Positions 44,601-57,945 of a DNA stretch of 64,000 nucleotides are shown here, one piece after another (position 1 is the stretch's first letter; every line of letters begins with the position of its first letter). Origin of the DNA: Hericium rajendrae (Eukaryota; Basidiomycota; Agaricomycetes; Russulales; Hericiaceae); the NCBI GenBank assembly GCA_033439255.1, contig CM065882.1:1860001-1924000 (forward strand), written 5' to 3'. The notes beneath the pieces are model-generated. The model did no database searches, was not told the DNA's origin, and saw only the letters and a list, made by a program, of their open reading frames with translations. Made by a program: the position numbers and the translations under genes.

Positions 44601-45037
44601 CTCTGGCGGGCCATCTAGAAAGCGACCACGGCCGCGGGCAACATCAAAGGTAATAGCTTAGCGCTGCCTACAGAGGGTCCAAGTTGTGTATCTAACATAT
44701 CATTCATGAAACTTAGCCGCAATCCCGCCAAGACTCTGGCGACACCGATGACTTGCTCCCGCCACCGCCTGTCCAAGAAGCGTCCGCATTCCATGAGGAG
44801 CAAACAGCGTACTCATATGGCGATGAGAACGGGATGCTGGACGCGCTTGCTGAGGGCGGCGACCCGGATGAGAGCCGGCTGGTGACGTACGAGGATCCGG
44901 TGCAGGCTCAGGAGAAGCGGCGATTGCTGGATTTGCTCGGGGGCGAGGTGGGGAAGGGTAAGGGTAAGGCGGGCGAGGGATCAAACACTGGTGGTGGTAT
45001 TGTCAGGAGAAAGAGCACGAGGCTCGCGGGCTTTTGA
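41676..45037 (+). CDS. DPB11: DNA replication/checkpoint scaffold with four BRCT domains (Dpb11/Rad4/TopBP1)
   Basis: ATG 41676 (MSRRSNKSHK, then an intron). BRCT1: FKGVVICATGVDK, LGANTTADFTDRVTHLIAND, HGGAKY. BRCT2: ALERKIPIMQPSWVLDSFEIW, then LPIFSNVTLCLSGIDD. It continues with YVKNIERPVRVTHLLCGG and IFLVWEEWFWDSLEFGGRFPEADY. A disordered linker rich in Ser/Pro follows. BRCT3: GLFAGLRFRARGEARCKNVRDAL. BRCT4: STHLLCPSGKGAKFEKAMQ and IPVVGIEWLEEM. The tail is basic (RRKSTRLAGF) and the stop is at 45037. Family members bind phosphorylated Sld2/Sld3 to load replication factors and activate ATR-type checkpoint kinases in the nucleus. Two BRCT pairs match the fungal Dpb11/Rad4 layout. Confidence 0.9.
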
Positions 45038-45193
45038 GTGGTGGATCTCTCTATTTATTGCATCTCAACACAAGTATATCTATATCATTAGCACCGTGGT
45101 GACTTCCTAACGATTTATACGACGCGTATCAATTCGTCTGGGCAAGCCGTGCGGTTGAGAGAACGTTTCACAAGTCTGGATGTCGAAGGCAGC

Positions 45194-48054
<2,861 letters not shown>

Positions 48055-48186
48055 GCATGCTGGTCCAGATTGCAAAATCTATGTACAACATCTGTTGTAC
48101 AATGTGTGGTGGTTATAGTATCTTTTGCACATTAAAAGTACACTACTAGTGCCAGCAGTTCCATGGGTACAACTGGAGATGAGAAA

Positions 48187-49672
48187 TCACAGCTCTCCAA
48201 CCTTCTTCACGCCGACGACGACGCGCTCATTTCTCCTCCACCACTCTACGATGGTCTCCGCAAGCTTCGCAGGATCATCCTAAACCCAAGTCAGAACATT
48301 GCCTTGTCATAGTCGACATGGAAGTGTTACCTCATGCAGCATGTGTCCCGTGTTGGGGATGACTACCATCTGGAATTTACCCTGCATCTGGCCGATCATA
48401 AGTTGCTTGTCCAATCGGTCCGTGCCCGCCAGGACAAGCAAGCGTGCTGAGCGGGCCGCCAAGAAAGCTGAAGAAAGACCGGTGAACCAGCCTAAAGCAA
48501 CGGCTTAGCAAAAGCAAACGGCAAGACGGACTTTGCCGAACGTACTCTCCCAATATGGACCGGTGGTACCCAGTGGTGTCCTCCAGGTGAACGGGTAAGA
48601 GCGAAGCTTCGAGGGATTGGAAGGTGAAGGGATGATGAGAGATGGCACTGATACGCGGGCTGATGTCGGATTGCGAATCTGGTGGGCCGTGATGCTTCAA
48701 AGACATGCACCGCATGAGCACGCGAGAGCGATGCCATGAGCTCAATAAGCACTTACTGCCATTCGATGGCTTCTTCGACACTATCAAAGCCTTCGGGCCT
48801 CGAGCTGAGGATCATCGGCATATGTGGTAATACTTCCAACGCCGTTCCTTCAACAACGTCCAGCACCGCGACGCCACCGACGCCATACCCGCGCTCCTGG
48901 AGGAGCGGACATGCTCGGACCATGACTGCGCCGCCCATGCTATGACCCACGGCCTGATATACTCGTGAGTTTAGGGGATTGAGAAAAAAAAATCGTCCTC
49001 ACGAAGAAGGTCGGCGCAGCAGCAGGGTCTGGATAGATGGCTTGCAGCAGATTCACCACATCGGCGACTAGAACGTCAAGAGAGAGGTCGTCATCTGGGA
49101 AACCATCTGTAGGTGTAGTTTTTCCTAGAAAATTATGAGCGTGAATTGCTCAATGGCCACATGGATATGCTTGTCTAAAGTATTCACCATGCCGCCGTGC
49201 ATCTAATGCAAGCACGCCGCATTCCCCCGAGGTCATCTGCGCGACCTCCTTCGCAAAACACGCAAAACTCAGACCAGAGAAGCCGGCACCATGATGGCAG
49301 ATCATGACCGACCCGCTGCTGGCGCTCTCACCAACCGGCACACGGGGCGGGGTGTAATACACTCTCATGTCGAGCCTCGAGTCCGGAACGGCAACTTGCA
49401 CCGCGTCTTTGAAATATTCTGCGGCAGATATGGGCGTAAAGGCAGCATTCGGTGCCCTACGCTGTCTTGGTATGGTTCTATGATACGCATGAGCATTACA
49501 TGGGATGACAATGTAGATGCAGGCACGCGCACCGGGGAGGAGCCATTGCAGATGGGAGCGCGCCGACCTCATCGCCGGCCTCTTCCGCTTCGTCATCATC
49601 GGCGACGTCAGAAGGAATCTGGGGCAGCTTCGCGATCCTTGCCTGGAGTGCAGAGCGATATAAGTCAGACAT
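48187..49672 (-). CDS. PPE1: Protein phosphatase methylesterase 1
   Basis: ATG 49672 (MSDLYRSALQARIAKLPQIP). The first intron begins GTGCGC after MAPP. Exons read YFKDAVQVAVPDSRLDMRVYY, then MICHHGAGFSGLSFACFAKEV (oxyanion and N-terminal motif of PME-1), LALDARRHG, MGHSMGGAVMVRA (catalytic Ser in GHSMG), VAVLDVVEGTALEVLPHM and EEAIEWQ, all typical of this family. The C-terminus is ETIVEWWRRNERVVVGVKK and stops at 48189-48187. The enzyme removes the C-terminal methyl ester from PP2A catalytic subunits in cytosol and nucleus. The gene converges with RIX7 with only about 130 bp between stops. Confidence 0.9.
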
Positions 49673-49673
49673 C

Positions 49674-49712
49674 GTCGTCGTCGTCGATGTCGATGTCGAT
49701 GTCGGTCGATGA
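49674..49712. repeat. CGT and GATGTC simple repeats in the PPE1 5' leader
   Basis: Five CGT units followed by three GATGTC units directly upstream of the PPE1 start codon. Confidence 0.8.
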
Positions 49713-50106
49713 GGGCGAAGACCTTAACCCTCTGAAGGGGCTACACAACAATGCTGAGGTTTAGGTCAGGTGATGGGAACAATGCCCCACGTGGCACTAA
49801 CGCGTCTACGGTGGACTTGGGACTGAGACAGCACAAAGCGCGATTTGACGACATCCTTCCCTCAGGATCAACTCAATAGATTATCAAAGCTCCACGAGCC
49901 ACCGGCCCTGCCATTGTTGCTTCGCTTACCGGCATATCGATGGCGTTGAAAGGAATGCTAGTGGTCGCGTATTGCATTCGCGGAATGAAGGCTATAGCGC
50001 TGACTTAAATTTCTTATTATCCCCCACACCTCGTGTGCTCCCCCGGCCACAAATAAGGCACACGCTTTTATTCTGTCAATAAGCGACTCACCATTGAGCC
50101 CATTCG

Positions 50107-50114
50107 TATATAAA
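50107..50114 (+). promoter_or_regulatory. TATA box of the gene at 50224
   Basis: TATATAAA, 110 bp before the ATG at 50224, and followed by a pyrimidine-rich stretch (CCCTCTCTCTGACC, CCTCCTCTCTT) typical of fungal transcription starts. Confidence 0.55.
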
Positions 50115-50223
50115 GACTCCCTTGGGCCCTCTCTCTGACCAACAAACCTCCTCTCTTACCTGATAACCAAGCGATTGCCAGTCTATATCCACCTTTCCCC
50201 GTCGCGCACTTCTTGTTTTCATC

Positions 50224-51028
50224 ATGCAGTCTATTTCACCCGTTTCCGTATCTGGCTTCCCCATTCCGAAATGCCGTCAGCACGAGGTCGCTGGTCGCGA
50301 TCAACATGCCGCAATCCGCGACGCTCGCCGCGGGGCATACGATCTCTCCGCTGAGGTATATCCTGCACCGGTCCGTTAACGCCTGTTCCCAACCCATAAG
50401 ATGATACTCATCGTTAACATCTTGTTTAGACCGCCGCTGAGCTGAAGGGACGCTCTGCGGGGTATCACCAGACCCAGCCTCAATGGGCTCCAGTCCTCCG
50501 CCGCCAGGAGGATCATAAGCGTGTCCCGGCGCTGCGTGAGATAGTCTTCAAGGCGGATATCGGCATCGTCCCCGGGGTCGCGCTCGTCGAGATCATGGAC
50601 GGATACGGATTAGACGACCCGATGAAGAAAATCACCAAAGTCCCCAACCAAGAATTCCTATTCGCCTTGCACGTACGTCGTCTCGCACCCCTCACGGCAT
50701 GAGCCCGCATTGACAGTGCCCCGTGGTCGTCCAGTGGCCCGGAGAGATCGAAGACATCGTGAAGATGTACAGACTGGACGCGATCCAACTCAGCACGACG
50801 GGCACCATCGCGGAGTGGCTCGCAAAGGTCTACAGCGCCTTCTTCGCGCAGGAGGCCAGCCGTCTCCCCGCGCACAAGCGCTGGCGCCTGCGCAGCTCGA
50901 GCTGCCCGGGCGGCATGCGCTTCGACCAGCTGCGTCTGCTGCGGCTCTACACGCTGGACGGACGAGTCTGGCATACCGACATGGCCGTCTCGATGGCGGC
51001 GCAGGGCAGGCTCCAGTCGCGCATTTGA
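50224..51028 (+). CDS. Unknown protein, three exons
   Basis: Exon 1 gives MQSISPVSVSGFPIPKC and ends LSAE before GTATAT. Exon 2 starts TAAELKGRSAGYHQT and includes FKADIGIVPGVALVEIMDGYG and VPNQEFLFALH before GTACGT. Exon 3 starts CPVVVQWPGEIEDIVKMYRLD and ends QGRLQSRI with the stop at 51026-51028. Total about 210 residues. It has a small basic globular look, no membrane segment and no catalytic motif that I recognise. The TATA box and splice sites support a real gene. Function unknown. Confidence 0.7.
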
Positions 51029-52626
51029 ACGTCTTGTTTTGGCATCTCCCTCAGCATTGTTTCAGTGTCCTCACAGCGTCGTTTGGTTTAGTTATATGTG
51101 ATATGCTTTTTATGTAGTATGCGTACTGTACTTGAACGAAATTAGTCTCGGATATATGTAGATGTGTTTGCAAGACGGGCGCACCAAATCTCAGGACCGG
51201 GCCCAACAAGAATGCTCAACGCACAACAACAATAAGAAGCTGAAGCAGACATCGTGTGGCCAATGCTCCTCGTGTCCCGCCGCGTCGTCAATGCTACCGT
51301 GCCACTGCTGGAGGCAAAGACCGTGGGTCAATTAACGGTGCAAGCTCTTAGACATTCTGCCTCCATACAACCTGGCGACAAAAGCGACATGGCCACGCAA
51401 TGGCCACGGCCACATACCTGCTCAGGTAATTACCTTGACTCTCCCTTTCTGTCGTCCAGACCAAGCAATATCACCAAAACATCTCCCCGGCGCGAGTATA
51501 ATGCCCCATGAACAAGTCCTCCCGCTCACTGCGCGCCTCAACGAGATCATGGAAGGGAAGGGAAGCCCATCCCCAAGGACGAGCTCGCGGCAAGGAGCTC
51601 GCGACAGGAAGTTCGCGGCGAGCGCTGCCGTGTTCGAGTACATCTTCAGCAAGACCCTCCTCTTCACGTCTTCGGACTTCATCCCGGCGGGCGGCCGGTA
51701 CGAGCACAACATGGCGCTCAGCATCATGGAGAATATGGGGAGGAAGCGCATCCGGGAATTCTACAGGTGATAGATCCTTATGCGGACGCCTATGCCGGAT
51801 GCAGGCCCTGCGGAGCGTGTGATAGATCCAGTTCCGCGAGTCTCGAGCAGATCCCGGGCATTCTTGTGGGCATTGCGTTGTTGGGACATCAACCAAAGGA
51901 CACGGATAAACGTGCGTTTACCAAGCATGGCCCGGACGAGGTCACCATCGAGTTCTATGTCAGTACAGGGTTTCAGCTTGTTCATGGAAAATCTGGCTGA
52001 TTCACCCGTTCCGGACGTTAGCGTCCGGCCGTCCTCTGCAAATATTCGAGCAAGAAACATACTGCAGCCTCGATAAACTGGCAAGCACGGTCACCTGGGC
52101 CTTGCGAGAGACGTGTCGCGAAGACTGCGGTTCTGATCCCCCTGCCGCGAGCTCTGACAAGATTGGCTTACCATTCGACGAGGACAGTGACCTGGATTGA
52201 ATCTTCTCACAGAGAATTCTTGAACTGTGTGTAGACAAAGAGGACGAGATGCACTTTGTTTGTGGGATCAAGCTAGACGATATCACGATTAGCAATATCT
52301 GGACAAAATTGGACGGGCGGGAGTACCGCATTAAGTTCGGCGTGGTAACACGAAAACAGTGGCAGCGCAATACCAGTAAATTACATTGCAGCAACTCACT
52401 ATGATTGCATAACGCATGTACCAGATGGTGCTCGAGCTGGTATACCACAACGATTGCTGGTCCTTGGACGGACGCACTTAGCAAAACAAATCAGGCGCGA
52501 TGTTGAACGATAGCGTAGGCATCTCATATATCCAATTAAGTGAGCAGTGTACAATAAATCTACACCCACAAACCAGTCAACAACAGAACAGCAAACGAGC
52601 AAAACAACGTACCTCCCGAAGCCCAT
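51029..52626. other. 1.6-kb region without a firm gene
   Basis: Between the unknown gene and the ribosomal protein gene. One plus-strand stretch (51502-51770, MPHEQVLPLTARLNEIMEGK to GRKRIREFYR) and a second at 51830-52000 look mildly protein-like but have no start, splice or family support. It may be a gene remnant. The rest is non-coding as far as I can see. Confidence 0.4.
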
Positions 52627-53064
52627 CTACGCCGCAAGCGGCCCATCACGCAGCTTGTTCCGCACGACGACAAACCCACGTGGCGCCTTCCGCTCATGGC
52701 GCTGCTCCGTCTTCGTACGCACCGCGCTCGCGGGCACGTTTTCGACCTCCACGAGCTCCTTCACCGCGAGGATCTTGCCGGCCGTCTCGGGGTTGTGACG
52801 GTGGTACACGGTCTGCATGCGCCGCCAAATCCCGAGGGCAATGAGGGTACCTTTGACCTTTGCGGGGAGCGAGATGGCAGAGCGGCGGAGGGTGATACGG
52901 TAGTGATCGAGTGGTTCGGGGTCAGAGGATGAGGACGAGGATGAAGACGAGGCGGGCGTGGGTGGGGTAATTGACGTGGTGGTAGCAAGTGCACGGCGAG
53001 ACGACGTTGCGAGGCCAGTGATTAGGGGGAAGGCGCGTCTGTGCACTGCAATGAGGGAGGCCAT
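52627..53064 (-). CDS. MRPL33: Mitochondrial ribosomal protein uL30m
   Basis: Single exon, 145 residues from ATG 53064. The N-terminal 45 residues are basic and rich in Ala, Ser, Thr (MASLIAVHRRAFPLITGLA, SSRRALATT), a matrix-targeting signal. The uL30 domain follows: YRITLRRSAISLPAKVKGT, LGIWRRMQTVYHRHNPETAG and ILAVKELVEVENV. The tail is basic. The domain is short, as in the yeast MRPL33/bacterial L30 group, and would sit in the large mitoribosomal subunit. Confidence 0.9.
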   Translation of the reverse strand: MASLIAVHRRAFPLITGLATSSRRALATTTSITPPTPASSSSSSSSSDPEPLDHYRITLRRSAISLPAKVKGTLIALGIWRRMQTVYHRHNPETAGKILAVKELVEVENVPASAVRTKTEQRHERKAPRGFVVVRNKLRDGPLAA

Positions 53065-53449
53065 CGTGTTGTACGTTGTCGACAACGTTGACGAAGAACG
53101 CAAACGGCGTCGGGTATGTGTGTGACTGAACGTGACCCTACTATGTGACGCCGATGTGTGACCTCGACGAGTCTTTCGTGAGTTTCAACGGGCCTCTCGG
53201 AGGAGTGAGTACTTGAGTCCTCATCTATCCTCGCAGTCTGCACGAAATTTATGGGGTAACATATGAACTTCATGGCAATAATGCTGCCTTATGAGGTCTC
53301 CAATGAGGCAAGTGCAATTCCCTGTCAATGGACTCGTCATGCAACGACGTCTCGATATGATTGTCCGATGTCCAGTAAAAGGAGGGGTATATTCATGGAC
53401 CACTCTATCACTCAGTATCTTCAACAAAGTCCTTCTGCAAGTCAACATC
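53065..53449. other. Region between GUP1 and MRPL33
   Basis: 385 bp, promoter of MRPL33 and downstream flank of GUP1. No gene seen. Confidence 0.5.
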
Positions 53450-55838
53450 TCAGCACCGCCTATATATTCCTCTTCGCATCTCTTCCTCGCTAGAAATTAT
53501 GTAAGTGTTTAGTATCATCAATGGCCCGTCGAAAGAATACGCACCGGTATTCGAACATAATCTGTACACCCACGAACAGACATGCACAGGCTGCCACCAT
53601 GAAGCCAAGGCCTAAAAGTTGTTACATTCCAATGAGACACCACTTGAGCGTTGCAGACGAAGGAAAATGCTTACCTGCCCAGCTGCCACCCATTTCTCTC
53701 ATCATATACTCCATTCCCTCCGTCCCGAGAACGAATCCAACCAAGTTCGCCGCCATCATCATCAAAACGTTGCATACTGCGCCCAGCGCACAGACATGTC
53801 TGTACCATCGTTTGTCACCGAACTGGAGTTCACGTCTAAGTACGGCCCAGACATTTATTCAAGGAAATTACGAACTTTGCTTGCGGGGAGCAGGTATTTT
53901 GCTAGAAGCTCCGGAAGAATGAAGAACGAGACAAGCCAGCCCCACGCCAATAGACGAAACGACAGGTCATGCCAGAGTGCAACGAATGAGAAAATCAGGA
54001 TGGTCGAGAGCGCGACCCGCTTGGTGCCGCCGAGAGGAATGTAGATATATCTATAGGGCATGCAGATCAGTCCAGTCTGAAAAGCAAATAATAGCAGAAC
54101 AGATACATACCGAACGAGCCAAAGATTATATGATCGATGCCAACTTCTCCAGAAGCCAAGCGTCGAGTAATTATTTGCCACACATCGCACCATGTTCTCA
54201 GGCGGGTCTATGCCATCCAGCAACGCCCATAGACGGAAGAAGCGCCATGGGAGTAGCAGCTATTGTGCCCAAAAACAACTCAGAAAACGAGACCACATCC
54301 TAGATGAAGCCTTACCTTCAACCAGACTATTACTAAATTCCAGAACCCTATCATGCTTAGCTGCCCAGCACTGTCGCCGCCCCATGCGTGTGTGTCCTTG
54401 ATGGCAACAACGTACATGAAGTGCAGGACAAATTCCATTGTGAGCAGCGTCGCCAAAAAACGCACTGCGTAACGCGCGACACCTCCACTGCTCGTAGCGT
54501 TTGATTCCGTCGGCCGTATGAGCTGCAAGCGCCACGATAACATGAGCTACTGAGCCAATGCAGATATGAACTTCGTAATCGGCACTTACCTGCCACATGA
54601 AATCATTGAACGTCATAATTGGACCTGCGATATACAGCGGTGCGTAGAGCGTATACGCCAAATAATTGCGATAAGAGTAAACGTCTAGCGCATGATACGT
54701 CGTCTTGCGCTGTCTCTCCGTTAATTCATTTCCTGACTTGCATCGACATTAGATATTTCACACATTCATGTCCGTGTATGAAGACTGAGTAACATACATC
54801 GGCGGTACCAGCACGGTTGCATGCCCAATGGTGATCCATATTAAATGAGACTAGGCGCAGCATCGTAATATTGAAGCTGACGTGCCACCGTGGATAGACA
54901 CCCTCCAAACTATCCTACCGGGAACTGAATGTGAACATTCATTTCCGCCCGGTAGCAATGATTTCCTGCATACCAGGATGGATAACGCTGGGTGTAGGCC
55001 AGCGAAAGTATAGCCACTATAAGTCTCGTTCAAGAACAAGATGCCGCCATTGAATATCCAGGTTGCAGCTACGACCCATTTGCTGCCACCGCCTGCTTTG
55101 GCGATGGCATAATTGATCGACAGGATGGTGAAGACTTTCAAAGCACTCGTTCCGTGAAGGATGAAGAGCATGAGAACAGAGAAAATGGTGTAGAAGGGAA
55201 GAAGGTAGGTCTTCTCTGTCGTCGCGGAAGCGGGACCTATAGCAGATCGAGTATAGATGAATTTAAGAGCAAAGAATGCGGCAAGGAGGGCGAGGAGGGC
55301 TGGGATATTCGAGCGAAATGAGCGATATTGGATGTCACTGTTGTCCTAAAGAAACGAAGATGAGGGTCACAACGACTCGACTACAACTCGAAGGGATGTC
55401 TCCTTCCTGAGGATGTCTGTAGCATAACATATAGAAAAGCACTTACCACTTTGCGTCCGAATAGCCATCCCGACGCAAGCCTATGGCGGTAAAGATTGTA
55501 GTTGGGATGTGATTCTGTAACGCATCTCCGCTCCGTACCCAGGACGACGACGTTTAATTGGAGAACTTACGAAGACTCAATGACACGGGTGTCCATATCA
55601 TCCAAGGGACGGCAACTGCGAAGACCAAGTAATACAAATAGAACTCGCGCGTCCGCCAACGTGCTGGCGGTTTTGGAGAGTCAAGTTCCACTCCATGGTA
55701 TGACGAGGGTATATCAACAGTAAGACTGGTGATTCCTGCGTTCTTTCTAGTAGCATGGGACGTAGCATCGGCCTGGAGAGGTGAAACCGTGTGGTGAAGG
55801 TCCGTAGGCATCTCCAGAGCGAAGTCGCGAGATCCCAT
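53450..55838 (-). CDS. GUP1: MBOAT O-acyltransferase Gup1
   Basis: ATG 55838 ([18 protein letters not shown]). After an N-terminal cytoplasmic part and a first helix ([17 protein letters not shown]), exons give [21 protein letters not shown] and [21 protein letters not shown], both characteristic of Gup1. Many membrane helices follow. The MBOAT core has [26 protein letters not shown] and [17 protein letters not shown] with the active-site His of the LWHD motif. Late exons read [22 protein letters not shown] and [23 protein letters not shown] last small exon gives [12 protein letters not shown] and stops at 53452-53450. Gup1 is an ER multispanning enzyme that remodels the lipid part of GPI anchors and affects wall and membrane composition. 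At least eight introns. Confidence 0.9.
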
Positions 55839-56118
55839 GAATCTGTCAAGAGCTTATCTCAGCGAAAAATGTATGGAGATATTGCATCCAAGACCAGGAA
55901 TTCCTTCAGATAGCCATGCGAGTTGAATCAAAACAAAAGGAAGGAAAGCAGAGACGAGAGTCAGGAAGGAAGAGTACAGGGTCGGACGTCACACAGAGCG
56001 CGTAAAGGTCACGTTGGTAACGGGAGAGAAGGTGACTGTTACGGAAGACACCTTGACCGCTACAACCAAGTCAGTCGCGTTCGCACAACATCTGACAGAG
56101 TATTTTCTTCTGACCACT

Positions 56119-57304
56119 ATGCTTCGTGGGACAGTGGAGGACGCTTCGACCGGTTCGGACTCAGATTACTCCAAGTAAGTACCCTCAGTTTGCCTCGTTT
56201 TGCCTTTATGGAAGCTCATACATCCAACCCTTGCCACAGCTCCGTACGTTCTAACCCCTGCTCCTTCGTATTCGTGTCGTTGCAACGGATATCTAACCAA
56301 TTCTTTAGTGGATCGCGTGGTTTCTGTCCTCCAAGGGAAATGAGTACTTCTGTGAAGTCGAGGAGGACTACATCCTAGACCGATTCAATCTGACGGGGCT
56401 GAACACGGAGGTGCAGAACTACTCCCACGCACTTGACCTCATCACCGACAATCTAGGTGAGCACCCTTCACATTACTTTGCAGGGCACGATGTTTTATCT
56501 TACTCCTGCAGAAGACGATTTTCAAGATGAAATGCGCGGCTCCTTGGACATCCAAGCCAGACTACTCTACGGCTTAATACACGCGCGATGGATTGTTACG
56601 GCACGGGGCCTGCAGAAAATGGTGCGTGTGCCACTCGCCATTCACTGCTTCTTTTTGTCATTCGTCATATTCTCACACTGATGTCTCCAAAGCTTGAGAA
56701 ATACAAGAAAGCAGACTTCGGCCGCTGCCCACGCGTGATGTGCCAATCCCAGCCTCTCCTTCCCGTCGGACTCACAGACACAGCATACGAGAAATCCGTG
56801 AAACTCTATTGCGGTCGATGCGAAGACATCTACTCTCCGAAATCGTCCCGACATGGCTCTATAGACGGCGCCTACTTCGGGACATCATTCCCACACCTAC
56901 TATTCCTCGTCTATCCTAATCTCATCCCACCAAAGAGCGGACCAGTCGAAATTGCCCGGCCACTGGGCAGTGCTAACGGAGGTGTCGGCGAGGACGCGAC
57001 AGCGAAGCGGCGTTTGCGTGCGCGCGAGGACGTCATAGAGCCATCAACAAGCGAGGGTGTTGGGGAGGGTGTCAGTACGGCCGCGGCCGCACTTCGCGCC
57101 GATAGATATCGGCCACGTATATTCGGGTTCCAGGTGAACGAGATTGCGAAGTTGCAGCGGTGGCAAGAAGCTCTTCGGGATCGGTCAGTTATTCTCTTCG
57201 TGCCCAGACCTCCGTCATTCTAATGTAGCCTTTTTCTCGCCATTTCTCTATCCAGACAAGTGGCTCGGCTTGAGGCGCAGGAGCGGGAGCAGGAGAATAC
57301 GTAG
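56119..57304 (+). CDS. CKB1: Casein kinase 2 regulatory (beta) subunit
   Basis: Exons: 56119-56174, an inferred 4-nt exon 56240-56243, 56309-56456, 56512-56621, 56693-57183, 57256-57304. It starts [18 protein letters not shown], with acidic Ser sites. Domain features: [52 protein letters not shown], the zinc ribbon CPRVMC...[12 protein letters not shown], and [13 protein letters not shown]; then [14 protein letters not shown]. These match CK2-beta, the dimerisation and substrate-targeting subunit of the kinase in nucleus and cytosol. A serine/alanine-rich insert (about residues 190-235) and a short charged C-terminus follow. The stop is at 57302-57304. Fungi often have two beta subunits; which one this is cannot be decided. 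Confidence 0.92.
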
Positions 57305-57945
57305 TGTATGTAGGTTCTAGCGTCGAGGCATCGAATTGTTCTGTTTTCCACTGTAGTGGTTTGCGCCTAGTGCGCTGTGTGTCCATCGATTGGCCGTTAA
57401 TCTCATATACATCAGTCCCCTAGCGGCCATGAGGCATGCAATCTATTGTCTTGGGTACCCCGCCCTCAGGGCACGAAACTTTATCCCCGTAGATCCCGTG
57501 CACACCAGGTGTTCGCATCCATCTTTGTTCTGATGGTCATTCATTTGTTGCAGATCTAGTGGCGGAGACCCGACAACCTTGTTTGTGAGACGTTTCCAGC
57601 GGAATAGGAGCGGAGCCGCAACATAAACGTACCCGATTGCTGCCATGGGGCGGGCAACCTCGGTCGCCTCGGCGCAAGTATATTCCATCATAAAATCTGA
57701 ACATAATTAACGAGGGGTATACAACTAAGGTCCATGATGTTAGTCAATGAGGACAATAAGACCCCAATATCGATGATGGGTGGTATCTACAATCTACAAA
57801 CGTGGTAGCGTTCGATGAGGTGATGAGAGCAGAGCGACGTGCGATGGAAATGAAGAAAGTAGCAATACTGGGTGCGAAGGGTATTTGAGTGAGGTATGTA
57901 CCACTACAAGTGTACGCAGGTATCCGCAGCGGGCAGTGCGCAAGC
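57305..57945. other. Convergent 3' region
   Basis: 641 bp between the ends of CKB1 and the FAD monooxygenase. No supported gene. Confidence 0.55.

Larger units (their letters stand above)
49673..50223. other. Divergent promoter region of PPE1 and an unknown gene
   Basis: 551 bp. A CGT/GATGTC simple repeat at 49674-49712 lies in the PPE1 5' leader. TATATAAA at 50107-50114 precedes the plus-strand gene. No other gene. Confidence 0.55.

Noticed and set aside
51435-52000. Plus-strand ORFs that could be a small gene
   Set aside because: The translation looks partly natural but no start, splice pattern or family could be supported. Noted only as a possible remnant.
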